Shown: positions 13,189 through 19,130 of the stretch, piece after piece
How positions within the stretch are numbered: the stretch's first letter is position 1
How the letters are laid out: the number at the start of each line of letters is the position of its first letter
IMG/VR virus record: IMGVR_UViG_3300005613_000028
Span: 64,001 to 86,880 of that record
DNA: 22,880 nt
DNA from: a virus
Strand: one strand, 5' to 3'
The notes under the pieces: model-generated
Told to the model about the DNA's origin: nothing
Database searches by the model: none
What the model saw: the letters and a program-made list of their open reading frames with translations, nothing else
Program-made: the position numbers and the translations under genes

Positions 13189-13382
13189 TGGTAAACCTCC
13201 TTTAATTTTAAAATTTCTCTTGCTAGTTTATCTCTACCATAAAAACAATTATCGCAATAACACTTATTCTTTTTTTATCCTTTATTTATAAAGATTTTAA
13301 GAAAATACTTTCCTATATGTATTTCAATCTTATTAAATATTGATACTGCATAAGTGCAATCTGTTTTATAAAATTCTAACAT
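13185..13382 (-). pseudogene. Small gene with an in-frame TAA in the middle
   Basis: From ATG at 13382 (AGGAGG nine bases upstream) the frame reads 35 codons (MLEFYKTDCTYAVSIFNKIE and on) to a TAA at 13275. The same frame then continues without a stop for 29 codons, with a CYCDNC cysteine cluster and a basic helix, to a TGA that overlaps the next ATG (ATGA). The second half has no start codon of its own. This fits a 64-codon gene broken by one nonsense change, a 35-residue protein with a dead tail, or read-through. The break is beside a run of nine A/T bases, so a sequencing error is possible. Confidence 0.5.
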
Positions 13383-13408
13383 AGTTTAATCCCTCCTATA
13401 ATAAATAT

Positions 13409-13561
13409 TTATAATACTTGACATTTTCCCATATACATTAATATAAAACCCTTCTCACTATTATTTAAACTAATTTTATTAATCCAATACATTACAGCCT
13501 GATCACTTTCAAAACATTTTAACATCTGGATTGCTTCAGTTATTCTTTGATTAATTATCAT
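13409..13561 (-). CDS. 50-residue first gene of the leftward operon
   Basis: A protein starting MIINQRITEAIQMLKCFESD, then QAVMYWINKI and ending MGKCQVL; helical, not recognised. A GGGAGG site lies nine bases upstream. It is the first gene behind the consensus leftward promoter at 13586-13613, so it should be among the earliest and most strongly made products. Early-first position is typical of host-takeover or anti-defence proteins, but nothing in the sequence shows this. Confidence 0.68.
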   Translation of the reverse strand: MIINQRITEAIQMLKCFESDQAVMYWINKISLNNSEKGFILMYMGKCQVL

Positions 13562-13585
13562 GGTATTTTACCTCCCTTTGATTAA

Positions 13586-13613
13586 AGTATAAAACATTTC
13601 CCCAGCTTGTCAA
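13586..13613 (-). promoter_or_regulatory. Main leftward promoter
   Basis: Leftward -35 TTGACA (13608-13613, a perfect sigma-70 hexamer), a 16-base spacer and -10 TATACT (13586-13591). It drives the gene starting at 13561 and the cluster beyond. No terminator was recognised between it and the promoter at 10.6 kb. Confidence 0.85.
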
Positions 13614-13822
13614 TGGTAACAAGTGAAGTATTTTAATTTAATTTATTCATAACTTATTGATAATAAATAACTTATGTATTTATTATTATTTATTTTCTTT
13701 ATTCCTGTTTTTAATTCTATTTATTAATGATCTTTAAATTCCCTTATAATATGTTAATAAAATAATTTCCTGCATTAATGCCTATTTATTCCTATACATT
13801 AATTAAATGTTTTATTTAATAA

Positions 13823-13842
13823 TAGTATTAATTGGAATACTA
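13823..13842. repeat. Inverted repeat TAGTATT / AATACTA
   Basis: Seven-base perfect arms at 13823-13829 and 13836-13842 with a six-base centre. First of the inverted-repeat cluster. Confidence 0.6.
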
Positions 13843-13892
13843 CTATAAAATAGTCATAACTTATTTAAATTGAATAGATTATAATAAATAAG

Positions 13893-13910
13893 AGTAATAA
13901 ATTTATTACT
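13893..13910. repeat. 18-bp perfect palindrome
   Basis: AGTAATAAATTTATTACT reads the same on both strands without a spacer. Its last four bases are shared with the outer arm of the larger inverted repeat that follows. Confidence 0.75.
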
Positions 13911-13950
13911 TTATTTTAATCACTAGTAAATTACTAGTGATTGTAAAGTA
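13907..13950. repeat. Long two-part inverted repeat
   Basis: Inner arms AATCACTAGTAA (13918-13929) and TTACTAGTGATT (13931-13942) are perfect with a one-base centre. Outer arms TACTTTA (13907-13913) and TAAAGTA (13944-13950) are also perfect, so 19 pairs in all with a small asymmetric bulge. It could extrude as a cruciform or bind a dimeric protein. Confidence 0.8.
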
Positions 13951-13999
13951 TTGGTATGAAAAGAGTTAGGAAGAATTTTTGATTCAAATTTTTTAATCC

Positions 14000-14035
14000 C
14001 TACTAAATTAGTAGTATTTAATAACAAAGTGTTAT
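14000..14035. repeat. Two further short inverted repeats
   Basis: CTACTAA / TTAGTAG (14000-14006 and 14008-14014) and ATAACA / TGTTAT (14021-14026 and 14030-14035), both perfect and six bases apart from each other. Confidence 0.55.
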
Positions 14036-14079
14036 GTTATTATGAAACCTTATATATACCAATAGGTTATAGATAATAA

Positions 14080-14136
14080 ACCTCCCTCAGGTCGATTTTA
14101 GCTAAATAATCGGAGAGGGGAAACCCCATACCACCG
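14080..14136 (+). other. GC-rich foldable element
   Basis: A GC-rich island in very AT-rich DNA. CCCTC pairs with GAGGG around an inner stem CGATT / AATCG, whose loop contains TTAGCTAA. The 3' part can instead form GGGG-AAA-CCCC. The two folds exclude each other. It could be a structured RNA leader, a packaging site or a protein site; the sequence does not decide. Confidence 0.4.
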
Positions 14137-14260
14137 CAAAATTCCCATACTTTTCCCTCTTTTTAAACTTTCCTCTTTCTTTCCTAACCTCTTCTCTCCC
14201 AACGACTTACAACTTTTTTTAATTCTCTTTTTCTTTCTTTTCGATTTCTTCTGAATTTTC
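14136..14260 (+). other. Pyrimidine-rich tract
   Basis: About 120 bases dominated by C and T on the plus strand (runs such as TTCCTCTTTCTTTCC), hence purine-rich on the other. No reading frame of note. Strand-asymmetric tracts like this occur at origins and in duplex-unwinding or triplex-forming DNA. Confidence 0.5.
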
Positions 14261-14436
14261 ACTCAAAATCACTGATTTTTCGTTTAATTCGAAAAAATGA
14301 ACAAAATCTACTTAAAATGAATAAAAATCAAGCTTTTCGGTAACTTTTATTTAATCAAGCTTACGCTTGTAAACCCTACTTAAAATCAATTCTTTATAAG
14401 GCTTTTAGGGACAAATTTGAACGATCTTAATAAATT

Positions 14437-14457
14437 AGACCCCTAGGGTCTTTTTTA
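14437..14457 (+). terminator. Rightward intrinsic terminator with no gene in front
   Basis: Stem AGACCC / GGGTCT (14437-14442, 14446-14451), a three-base loop and six Ts. It would end a rightward transcript, but no plus-strand gene lies in the 850 bases before it. Confidence 0.75.
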
Positions 14458-14510
14458 TTTAAAGTCGAATACAGGGTTATTTAGAGGTATTTATGTGGAT
14501 TAGTGATATT

Positions 14511-14555
14511 TGTTGTAAATTTACTACATATAGTTTATGTTGTAATTATACTACA
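14511..14555. promoter_or_regulatory. Two copies of an 18-bp dyad operator
   Basis: TGTTGTAAATTTACTACA (14511-14528) and TGTTGTAATTATACTACA (14538-14555) are the same TGTnGTA-n4-TACnACA dyad, 27 bases apart centre to centre. They end 29 bases before the -35 box of the rightward promoter. Spacing near two and a half helical turns suggests a pair of dimer sites for an activator or repressor. Confidence 0.65.
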
Positions 14556-14584
14556 AGATTATGGGTTTTTGGAATATATTAACC

Positions 14585-14613
14585 TTGACACCTCTAAAAA
14601 AATATGTTATACT
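14585..14613 (+). promoter_or_regulatory. Main rightward promoter
   Basis: -35 TTGACA (14585-14590), 17-base spacer, -10 TATACT (14608-14613) with an extended TG. The expected start point, seven bases past the -10, falls on the A of the ATG at 14620. Nearly identical to the promoter at 19131-19159. Confidence 0.9.
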
Positions 14614-14619
14614 TATTAT

Positions 14620-14772
14620 ATGAAGAACAAAATTCAAAGGTTTATATGTTTTTTATTTGGGCATAATTATATTAGGTTAGATGGGTATGATAATGGTCGA
14701 AGTAAATTTGCAGATTTTTTATGTCAAAGATGTGGGAAACTTTATCAAACTCAATATGATTATGGTTCATAA
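14620..14772 (+). CDS. DUF1660-like zinc protein, apparently leaderless
   Basis: A 50-residue protein starting MKNKIQRFICFLFGHNYIRL and ending with CQRCGKLYQTQYDYGS. C10, H15, C35 and C38 form the C-x4-H ... C-x2-C zinc site of the small DUF1660-type phage family (CxxFGHxW ... CxRCG). The function of that family is not known. The start codon sits only seven bases downstream of the -10 box, so the message should begin at or within a base of the AUG. There is no room for a ribosome site. A longer frame back to 14503 would run through the promoter and is rejected. Confidence 0.8.
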   Translation: MKNKIQRFICFLFGHNYIRLDGYDNGRSKFADFLCQRCGKLYQTQYDYGS

Positions 14773-14784
14773 AGGAGAATTAAT

Positions 14785-15441
14785 ATGTTTTCTTATTATG
14801 GTACAAAAAAACGATTAGCTAAAGAATATCCAGTACCTAAATATGATATTTTGATAGAACCTTTTGCTGGAGCTGGTGCTTATTCTTTATATGGAGATAA
14901 TTGGAAGAAAAATGTTAAATTATATGATACTAACCCCAAAATCTATAAAACTTGGAAATATTTGTTAAATGCTGAGAAAAGTGATATTTTGAATTTACCA
15001 GATTTAAAAACTGGAGATAAGGTTACAGATTTTGATTTAAGCGAAGCTGAGAAATATTTAATTGGATATTGTATTAATCCTGGCTCGAGTAATCCTAAAA
15101 TTACAGCTAGTAAAAGAAGTTCTTGGAATAGATATAAATTGAATATAGCAGAAAATTTATATAAAATTAAACATTGGGAAGTATTTAATACCAGTTATGA
15201 AACTATACCTAATTGTAAGGCTACATGGTATATTGACCCACCTTATCAAAAGGCTGGTAAATATTATTTTGGATATAAACAGATGGATTATAAATATTTG
15301 AGAAATTGGTGTATAGAGAGGTTAGGGCAAGTTATTGTATGTGAAAATGAAGGAGCGGATTGGTTACCATTTGATTTTTTGACTAAACATCAAGGCTCTA
15401 TTCAGAATAATACTGAAGTTATTTATTATCAGGATGATTAA
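14785..15441 (+). CDS. dam-like: D12-class DNA N6-adenine methyltransferase
   Basis: Transfers a methyl group from S-adenosylmethionine to adenine N6 in DNA. The 218 residues hold FSYYGTKKRL at the N-terminus (D12-class entry motif), motif I EPFAGAGAYSLYG (25-37, FxGxG), LYDTNP (47-52, acidic tip of the second strand) and the catalytic motif IV YIDPPYQ (149-155). It is shorter than bacterial Dam and has a reduced recognition part, as often in phages, so the target site cannot be read from the sequence. AAAGGAG gives a firm start. It is separated by two bases from a nuclease-like gene. Likely role: protection of phage DNA against host restriction, or marking of its own DNA. Confidence 0.93.
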   Translation: MFSYYGTKKRLAKEYPVPKYDILIEPFAGAGAYSLYGDNWKKNVKLYDTNPKIYKTWKYLLNAEKSDILNLPDLKTGDKVTDFDLSEAEKYLIGYCINPGSSNPKITASKRSSWNRYKLNIAENLYKIKHWEVFNTSYETIPNCKATWYIDPPYQKAGKYYFGYKQMDYKYLRNWCIERLGQVIVCENEGADWLPFDFLTKHQGSIQNNTEVIYYQDD

Positions 15442-15443
15442 TT

Positions 15444-15926
15444 ATGACTAATCTTAAAACTAGAGATATGGAGTTAGCATTAGTTAGGTATTTGAATAAT
15501 AGAGTTAATTTTATTATTCCTAATGTATTTTGGGGTTTAAATTTTAATTATGAATTAGATTTAATGGTGGTAAAGAATTCTGGCTATGCTTATGAAATAG
15601 AGATTAAAACTTCTATTTCTGATTTAAAGGCTGAAAAGTGGAAAAAGAATAAACATTATAGTAATAGGATAAAACAATTGTATTTTGCTATCCCCTGGGT
15701 CTTATTGCAAAAGGCTGAACCTTTAATTCCTGAAAGGGCTGGTATTTATACTGTTGATGAATATTCAAGGGTTAGATTATATAGGAAACCTAAGATTAAT
15801 GTTAATGCAAGGAGATTAACAGAGAAAGAGATTATTAAATTAGGAAAACTTTCTAATATGAGAATGTGGAACGCAATTGAAACTTTGAATCAAAGGATTA
15901 AAGATGGCACTATTAAGAACAATTAA
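15444..15926 (+). CDS. PD-(D/E)XK-type nuclease-like protein (MmcB-like)
   Basis: A 160-residue protein with the outline of the PD-(D/E)XK nuclease fold: YELDLMVVKN (D39), a strand GYAYEIEIKTS giving E53-I-K55, then SDLKAEKWKK and HYSNRIKQLYFAIP. The downstream pattern (QLYFAxP, ERAGIYTV) matches MmcB-like/phage DNA-repair nuclease families, which act on damaged or branched DNA. The catalytic set D39/E53/K55 seems intact. It starts two bases after the methylase stop and overlaps the next gene by 23 bases. The methylase/nuclease pairing could be read as restriction-modification, but the fold more often serves repair. Confidence 0.82.
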   Translation: MTNLKTRDMELALVRYLNNRVNFIIPNVFWGLNFNYELDLMVVKNSGYAYEIEIKTSISDLKAEKWKKNKHYSNRIKQLYFAIPWVLLQKAEPLIPERAGIYTVDEYSRVRLYRKPKINVNARRLTEKEIIKLGKLSNMRMWNAIETLNQRIKDGTIKNN

Positions 15927-16644
15927 ATTTAATTTTTCTGGATTAGGTGGAGAAATTCGTTTTAGCTTAAAAGTTAATGTAAATAAAGAAGGATTATTTA
16001 CAGCTTATTATCCAGAAGAAGTTCAGAAATTTCTTACTGATAGATTTATTTTATTAAATTATGGTAGAGCTAGTAAAAGTGGTTATTTAGAATCTAAATC
16101 TTTACAAGAAATAATTGATTATGTTAATATTGATTTTAATAAAGCGTTAGAATGTAAATTATTAAAAGAGTATGTTGTAATTAAATATAAATTAAGAGCT
16201 TCAGCAGGATTTTGTTTAGATTCGGATAATAATATCCATCCTGATGGAAGTAATTGTGAAGCTTATTGGTATTCTGGTAAAACTCAGATTGATGCTTCCC
16301 ATAAAAAATTTTATGGTATTAATATTTATGCTAAATTATGGTTAAAGAAAGAATTTAAAACTATAAATGGAATAAAATCACAATATGAATGGATAGGTGA
16401 TTCTAACGCTGAAGATTTAGGGAAAGAGGCAGATACTTTACAAAGATGGAGATGTCAACACCATGATGAAGTTAGAGATGAAAATTTAGAAGAATTAATT
16501 TATACTGAAGAAAATGCCAAATTTTTTAACACTATATTCTTTAATATAGCTAAAATGACAATGAAGATTGATAAAATTTCTGAACCCAAACGATTAATAC
16601 AATTTATTAAAGCCCAAAACAAATTATTAACCTTGGAATCATAA
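15904..16644 (+). CDS. Hypothetical protein, 246 residues
   Basis: Not recognised. It begins MALLRTIKFNFSGLGGEIRF with strand-like segments, has a central CLDSDNNIHPDGSNCEAYW stretch, and an FYGINIYAKLWLKKEF segment that looks like the conserved core. A QHHDEVRDENLEEL region follows, then a helical end. No nucleotide-binding or catalytic motif could be assigned. AAAGGA lies about six bases before the ATG, so the 23-base overlap with the nuclease gene appears real. Its stop overlaps the next ATG (TAATG). Confidence 0.78.
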   Translation: MALLRTIKFNFSGLGGEIRFSLKVNVNKEGLFTAYYPEEVQKFLTDRFILLNYGRASKSGYLESKSLQEIIDYVNIDFNKALECKLLKEYVVIKYKLRASAGFCLDSDNNIHPDGSNCEAYWYSGKTQIDASHKKFYGINIYAKLWLKKEFKTINGIKSQYEWIGDSNAEDLGKEADTLQRWRCQHHDEVRDENLEELIYTEENAKFFNTIFFNIAKMTMKIDKISEPKRLIQFIKAQNKLLTLES

Positions 16645-16781
16645 TGAAGATTAATTTATTAGAATGTTATAAAAAGGTTAGAAAGTTTTGGAAAATAAAA
16701 CCTCAAACTAAAATTATCCCTGATAAGAGAAAGAAATATAATCGAAGTAAAATTAAACAAGATTTAAGAAAGGATTATTAA
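16644..16781 (+). CDS. Small very basic conserved phage protein
   Basis: A 45-residue protein (MKINLLECYKKVRKFWKIKP at the start, then PDKRKKYNRSKIKQD) with many lysines and arginines. The KKVRKFWxIxPxTKIIPDKKKYxR plan recurs among short phage proteins and suggests a nucleic-acid-binding or disordered basic peptide. Its ATG overlaps the upstream stop (TAATG), and its stop is one base before the ATG of the Ntn-hydrolase gene. Confidence 0.72.
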   Translation: MKINLLECYKKVRKFWKIKPQTKIIPDKRKKYNRSKIKQDLRKDY

Positions 16782-16782
16782 T

Positions 16783-17325
16783 ATGACATGTATAGTTGGA
16801 TTTATTGACAAGAATAAACAATTGTGGATGGGAGCAGATAGTTTAGGTTCTACAACGTCTATGAAATCTAAAAGAAAAGATACTAAACTTTTTAGAAATA
16901 AAGATTTTCTAATTGGTTATACTTCTTCTTTTCGTATGGGGCAACTTTTAAGATTTAAATGGATTCCACCAGAACAAAAAAGAAGTAAAAATGATTATGA
17001 ATATATGTGTACTTGTGTTATTGATTCTATAAGAAAATGTTTGAAGGATAATGGTTATTCTAAAATTAAAGAGAATACAGAAGAAATAGGGACTTTTTTA
17101 ATTGGGTATAAAAATAAACTTTATAAAATTGAAGACGATTTACAAGTAGAAGAATGTATTGATAATTATAATGCTTGTGGTTCTGGAACTTATTTTGCTA
17201 TTGGTGCTTTAGAGATTTTAAATAAAGTTAATGATAATCCAAAAGATATTTTAAAACAGGCATTGCAAACTGCAGAAAAATTTAATCCATATGTAGGTAG
17301 ACCATTTGTTATTAAAAAATATTAA
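16783..17325 (+). CDS. Proteasome-beta/HslV-like Ntn hydrolase
   Basis: Predicted N-terminal nucleophile hydrolase of the proteasome beta/HslV group, probably a peptidase. After removal of Met1, T2 (MTCIVGFID) would be the nucleophile. D19 (MGADSLGS) and K35 (TKLFR) sit at the places of the proteasomal Asp17 and Lys33, and NACGSGTYFAIGALE (130-144) matches the GSG loop followed by the alanine-rich helix. At 180 residues it is near HslV in size. No ATPase partner such as HslU is in this window. Phages do carry such proteins, but their target is not established. It may process phage or host proteins. AT-rich spacing before the ATG has only a weak ribosome site; the TAATATG context suggests coupling. 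Confidence 0.88.
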   Translation: MTCIVGFIDKNKQLWMGADSLGSTTSMKSKRKDTKLFRNKDFLIGYTSSFRMGQLLRFKWIPPEQKRSKNDYEYMCTCVIDSIRKCLKDNGYSKIKENTEEIGTFLIGYKNKLYKIEDDLQVEECIDNYNACGSGTYFAIGALEILNKVNDNPKDILKQALQTAEKFNPYVGRPFVIKKY

Positions 17326-17336
17326 AGGAGATTAAT

Positions 17337-17549
17337 ATGGAATTTTCAGAAAAAGAACAAGCAGTATTAGATTTAATTAAAAGGGAAGGTAAGGTTACAA
17401 TTAAGCAGATTGAAACTCTTTTGAGTAAAGCGCATGTAGGTGGGATTGGTAAATTAATTCAAGCAGAGTTAATTGAAAAACAAACTATGAGAACTGGAGA
17501 AGGTTATAATATTAAAAATTATAAATGTTATGTTATTAAGGAAAAGTAA
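17337..17549 (+). CDS. Small winged helix-turn-helix protein
   Basis: A 70-residue protein that is little more than one winged-helix domain: helix EKEQAVLDLIKREGK, then VTIKQIETLLSKAHVGGIGK (helix-turn-helix), and wing segment EKQTMRTGEGYN. Residues at the turn (VGGIGKLIQAELI) fit a MarR/PadR-like layout. Likely DNA-binding regulator or recombination-directionality-type factor. AAAGGAG precedes the start, and the stop touches the next ATG. Confidence 0.82.
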   Translation: MEFSEKEQAVLDLIKREGKVTIKQIETLLSKAHVGGIGKLIQAELIEKQTMRTGEGYNIKNYKCYVIKEK

Positions 17550-17864
17550 ATGAAAAATTTAAAAAATAAAACTAAAAAAGAATTAATTGAAATAGTAAAA
17601 GAGTTACAATCTGACATAGAGAATTTAGAAATGAGTTTACTTGATGAATGTGAGTTTGATACTTCAGAGTTTGACGAAGAGATTGGGTATTTAAAAAGAC
17701 AAAATGAAGAACAAGAAGAAATGATTGATGATTTAAATAGCACTATTACCAATCTTGAAGAAGAAAAAATGAATACTGATGGAATTAGAGAGGATTTAGA
17801 ATCTATAGGTAGCGATATGGATAATTTACAATATAAAATTGATATTTTAAAGGAAAAATTATGA
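17550..17864 (+). CDS. Acidic coiled-coil protein
   Basis: A 104-residue, strongly acidic protein that is coiled coil almost throughout (KKELIEIVKELQSDIENLEM, then long glutamate/asparagine-rich helices ending IDILKEKL). There is a short break around residues 35-44. No membrane or enzymatic motif. It could be a scaffold or a dimeric adaptor. The gene starts directly after the winged-helix stop, with AAGGAAAA upstream, and overlaps the next gene by ATGA. Confidence 0.8.
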   Translation: MKNLKNKTKKELIEIVKELQSDIENLEMSLLDECEFDTSEFDEEIGYLKRQNEEQEEMIDDLNSTITNLEEEKMNTDGIREDLESIGSDMDNLQYKIDILKEKL

Positions 17865-18220
17865 AACTAGCAATTGTAGGAAGTAGAGATTTTAAGGCTG
17901 TGGCTTTTGCTGTTGATAAAATATATGATTTTCTTGTTCCTCATGAACATGAAGAAAATTTTTGTGTAGTTAGTGGCGGTGCTAAAGGTATTGATTCTTT
18001 AGGAGAAGCTTGTGCTAAAAAATTAGGTATAGAAACATTGATTATAAAACCAGATTGGGATACTCATGGAAAGAAAGCTGGATTTTTAAGGAATATAGAT
18101 ATTATTAAAAATGCAGATTTTGTGTTAGTTTTTTGGGATGGAAAATCAAAAGGAAGTAAGCATAGTATAGATTTGGCTATAAAAATGAATAAACCTTTAA
18201 ATATTTATGTGAGGTCATAA
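17861..18220 (+). CDS. SLOG-fold nucleotide-binding protein (YspA/YAcAr-like)
   Basis: A 119-residue Rossmann-like protein of the SLOG superfamily, close to the short YspA (DUF2493/YAcAr) type. Landmarks are VGSRD (6-10), VSGGAKGID (37-45, phosphate-binding loop), GFLRNIDII (74-82), ADFVLVFWDGKSKGS (85-99) and a helix-strand end. SLOG proteins bind nucleotide-derived ligands such as NAD or ADP-ribose metabolites and often act in defence or counter-defence, but for this member no ligand is known. ATGA overlap with the coiled-coil gene upstream; TAATG with the transglutaminase-like gene downstream. Confidence 0.87.
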   Translation: MKLAIVGSRDFKAVAFAVDKIYDFLVPHEHEENFCVVSGGAKGIDSLGEACAKKLGIETLIIKPDWDTHGKKAGFLRNIDIIKNADFVLVFWDGKSKGSKHSIDLAIKMNKPLNIYVRS

Positions 18221-18669
18221 TGAAAACATTTCTTCCTATATTGCTTGCAGGAATTTTAATAAGCTCTTCTCCTCTTTACCCTTCTACAATAAAAACTCCT
18301 ACTGATTTAGGAAATTGGTTAAAATCTAATTTTACTTATAAAGACGAGATTGAAGATTATTGGCAGAGCTCAGAGGAGACAGTGAAATTAAAAACTGGAG
18401 ATTGCGATGATCTAATGATTCTTTCAGATAAAATTTTAACTGATCTTGGATATGATTCTACTAAATTAGCAATTTATTTTTCTGAAGGTTCAGGGCATGG
18501 AGTAACTTTACTCAAAATTGATGGTTACTATACTCTTTTTTCTAATACTCAATATTTATCTAAAAAATTTAAATCTTTTGGTGTAATGCTAAACTATTAT
18601 TTTCCAACCTGGAATAAAGTTTATGTAATTATTGGTAAAAAGAAAGGTATTTTAATAGGTGAAAGATAA
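18220..18669 (+). CDS. Exported transglutaminase-like (papain-fold) protein
   Basis: A 149-residue protein with an N-terminal signal peptide (MKTFLPILLAGILISSSPLY, hydrophobic to about residue 19). A transglutaminase-like domain follows: C62 in KTGDCDDLMI (the cysteine nucleophile), H93 in GHGVTLLKIDG, and a third position that reads FSNT (N109) where most members have Asp. Such proteins act as cysteine peptidases or transamidases, often on the cell surface or wall. The missing Asp may mean altered activity or that another residue serves. GAGG lies upstream of the ATG, which overlaps the SLOG gene stop. Confidence 0.82.
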   Translation: MKTFLPILLAGILISSSPLYPSTIKTPTDLGNWLKSNFTYKDEIEDYWQSSEETVKLKTGDCDDLMILSDKILTDLGYDSTKLAIYFSEGSGHGVTLLKIDGYYTLFSNTQYLSKKFKSFGVMLNYYFPTWNKVYVIIGKKKGILIGER

Positions 18670-18862
18670 ATTAAGAATAAATAGAAAGCATCAAATTGAA
18701 ATAGATAATATTAAGTATATTAAAATTAAAGGCAATATTGTTTGGATTTATTTAAGAAATTCTTATCCTCCTATTTTAAAAACTGATTATAATTATGATA
18801 AATTAAAATTAATGCTATTAAATATGGGAATAACCCCTTTATCAATTGAGGTTAAATTATGA
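18659..18862 (+). CDS. Small basic hypothetical protein (GTG start)
   Basis: A 67-residue basic protein starting with GTG (KDKLRINRKHQIEIDNIK, then YIKIKGNIVWIYLRNSYP, ending PLSIEVKL). Beta-rich pattern; not recognised. The GTG start has only a distant AAAGG site and overlaps the upstream gene by 11 bases; a later start cannot be excluded. Its own stop overlaps the ATG of the zinc-ribbon gene. Confidence 0.6.
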   Translation: MKDKLRINRKHQIEIDNIKYIKIKGNIVWIYLRNSYPPILKTDYNYDKLKLMLLNMGITPLSIEVKL

Positions 18863-18969
18863 ATATAGATAATTCTTGTATATGCCCAAAATGCGAATCT
18901 TTAATTCCAAAAGGAGAGGTTATTTGCCCTTTTTGTGGTGAAGCCTTAAATATAGATAGAGAAGACTAA
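18859..18969 (+). CDS. 36-residue zinc ribbon
   Basis: A tiny protein with two cysteine knuckles: CPKCESLIP and CPFCGEAL (C9 and C12; C23 and C26). This is the classic double CxxC zinc ribbon. It starts inside the last codons of the gene upstream (ATGA overlap) and is the last gene of the rightward operon before the terminator at 19025. Likely a minimal protein-protein or RNA-binding zinc ribbon. Confidence 0.75.
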   Translation: MNIDNSCICPKCESLIPKGEVICPFCGEALNIDRED

Positions 18970-19024
18970 AATATTTTAATTAAAATAAATTATTTCTGAT
19001 TTTAAAATTAATTATATCCTTTAG

Positions 19025-19057
19025 AACCCCAATGGGTTACACCATAGAGGTGTTTTT
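19025..19057 (+). terminator. Probable terminator of the rightward operon
   Basis: Two tandem hairpins: AACCC-CAAT-GGGTT (19025-19038), then ACACC-ATAGA-GGTGT (19039-19053) followed by five Ts. Stems are only five pairs each, so moderate strength. Confidence 0.6.
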
Positions 19058-19130
19058 ACTATTTTTTAAGATAAGTATAACTGTTGGTATTAAGAGGGTT
19101 AGGAGAAATTTCTCATAACATTCCGACCCC

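Larger units (their letters stand above)
13614..14460. other. Gene-free control region, candidate replication origin
   Basis: About 850 bases with no gene I can support on either strand. It holds several perfect short inverted repeats (13.8-14.04 kb), a GC-rich block (14.08-14.14 kb), a pyrimidine tract, two pairs of direct repeats (AATCAAGCTT near 14327 and 14353; CTACTTAAAAT at 14308 and 14376) and an orphan terminator. It lies between divergent operons, where phages often keep origins and switch operators. Function inferred only. Confidence 0.5.

Noticed and set aside
14503-14619. N-terminal extension of the DUF1660-like protein
   Set aside because: It would translate through the operator dyads and the promoter itself.
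14785-15926. Confident restriction-modification system
   Set aside because: The nuclease looks more like a repair-type MmcB-like protein and has no recognisable specificity domain; kept only as a finding.
17528-17752. Leftward frame rich in Ser/Phe
   Set aside because: Complementary to the coiled-coil gene; serine/phenylalanine-rich shadow composition.
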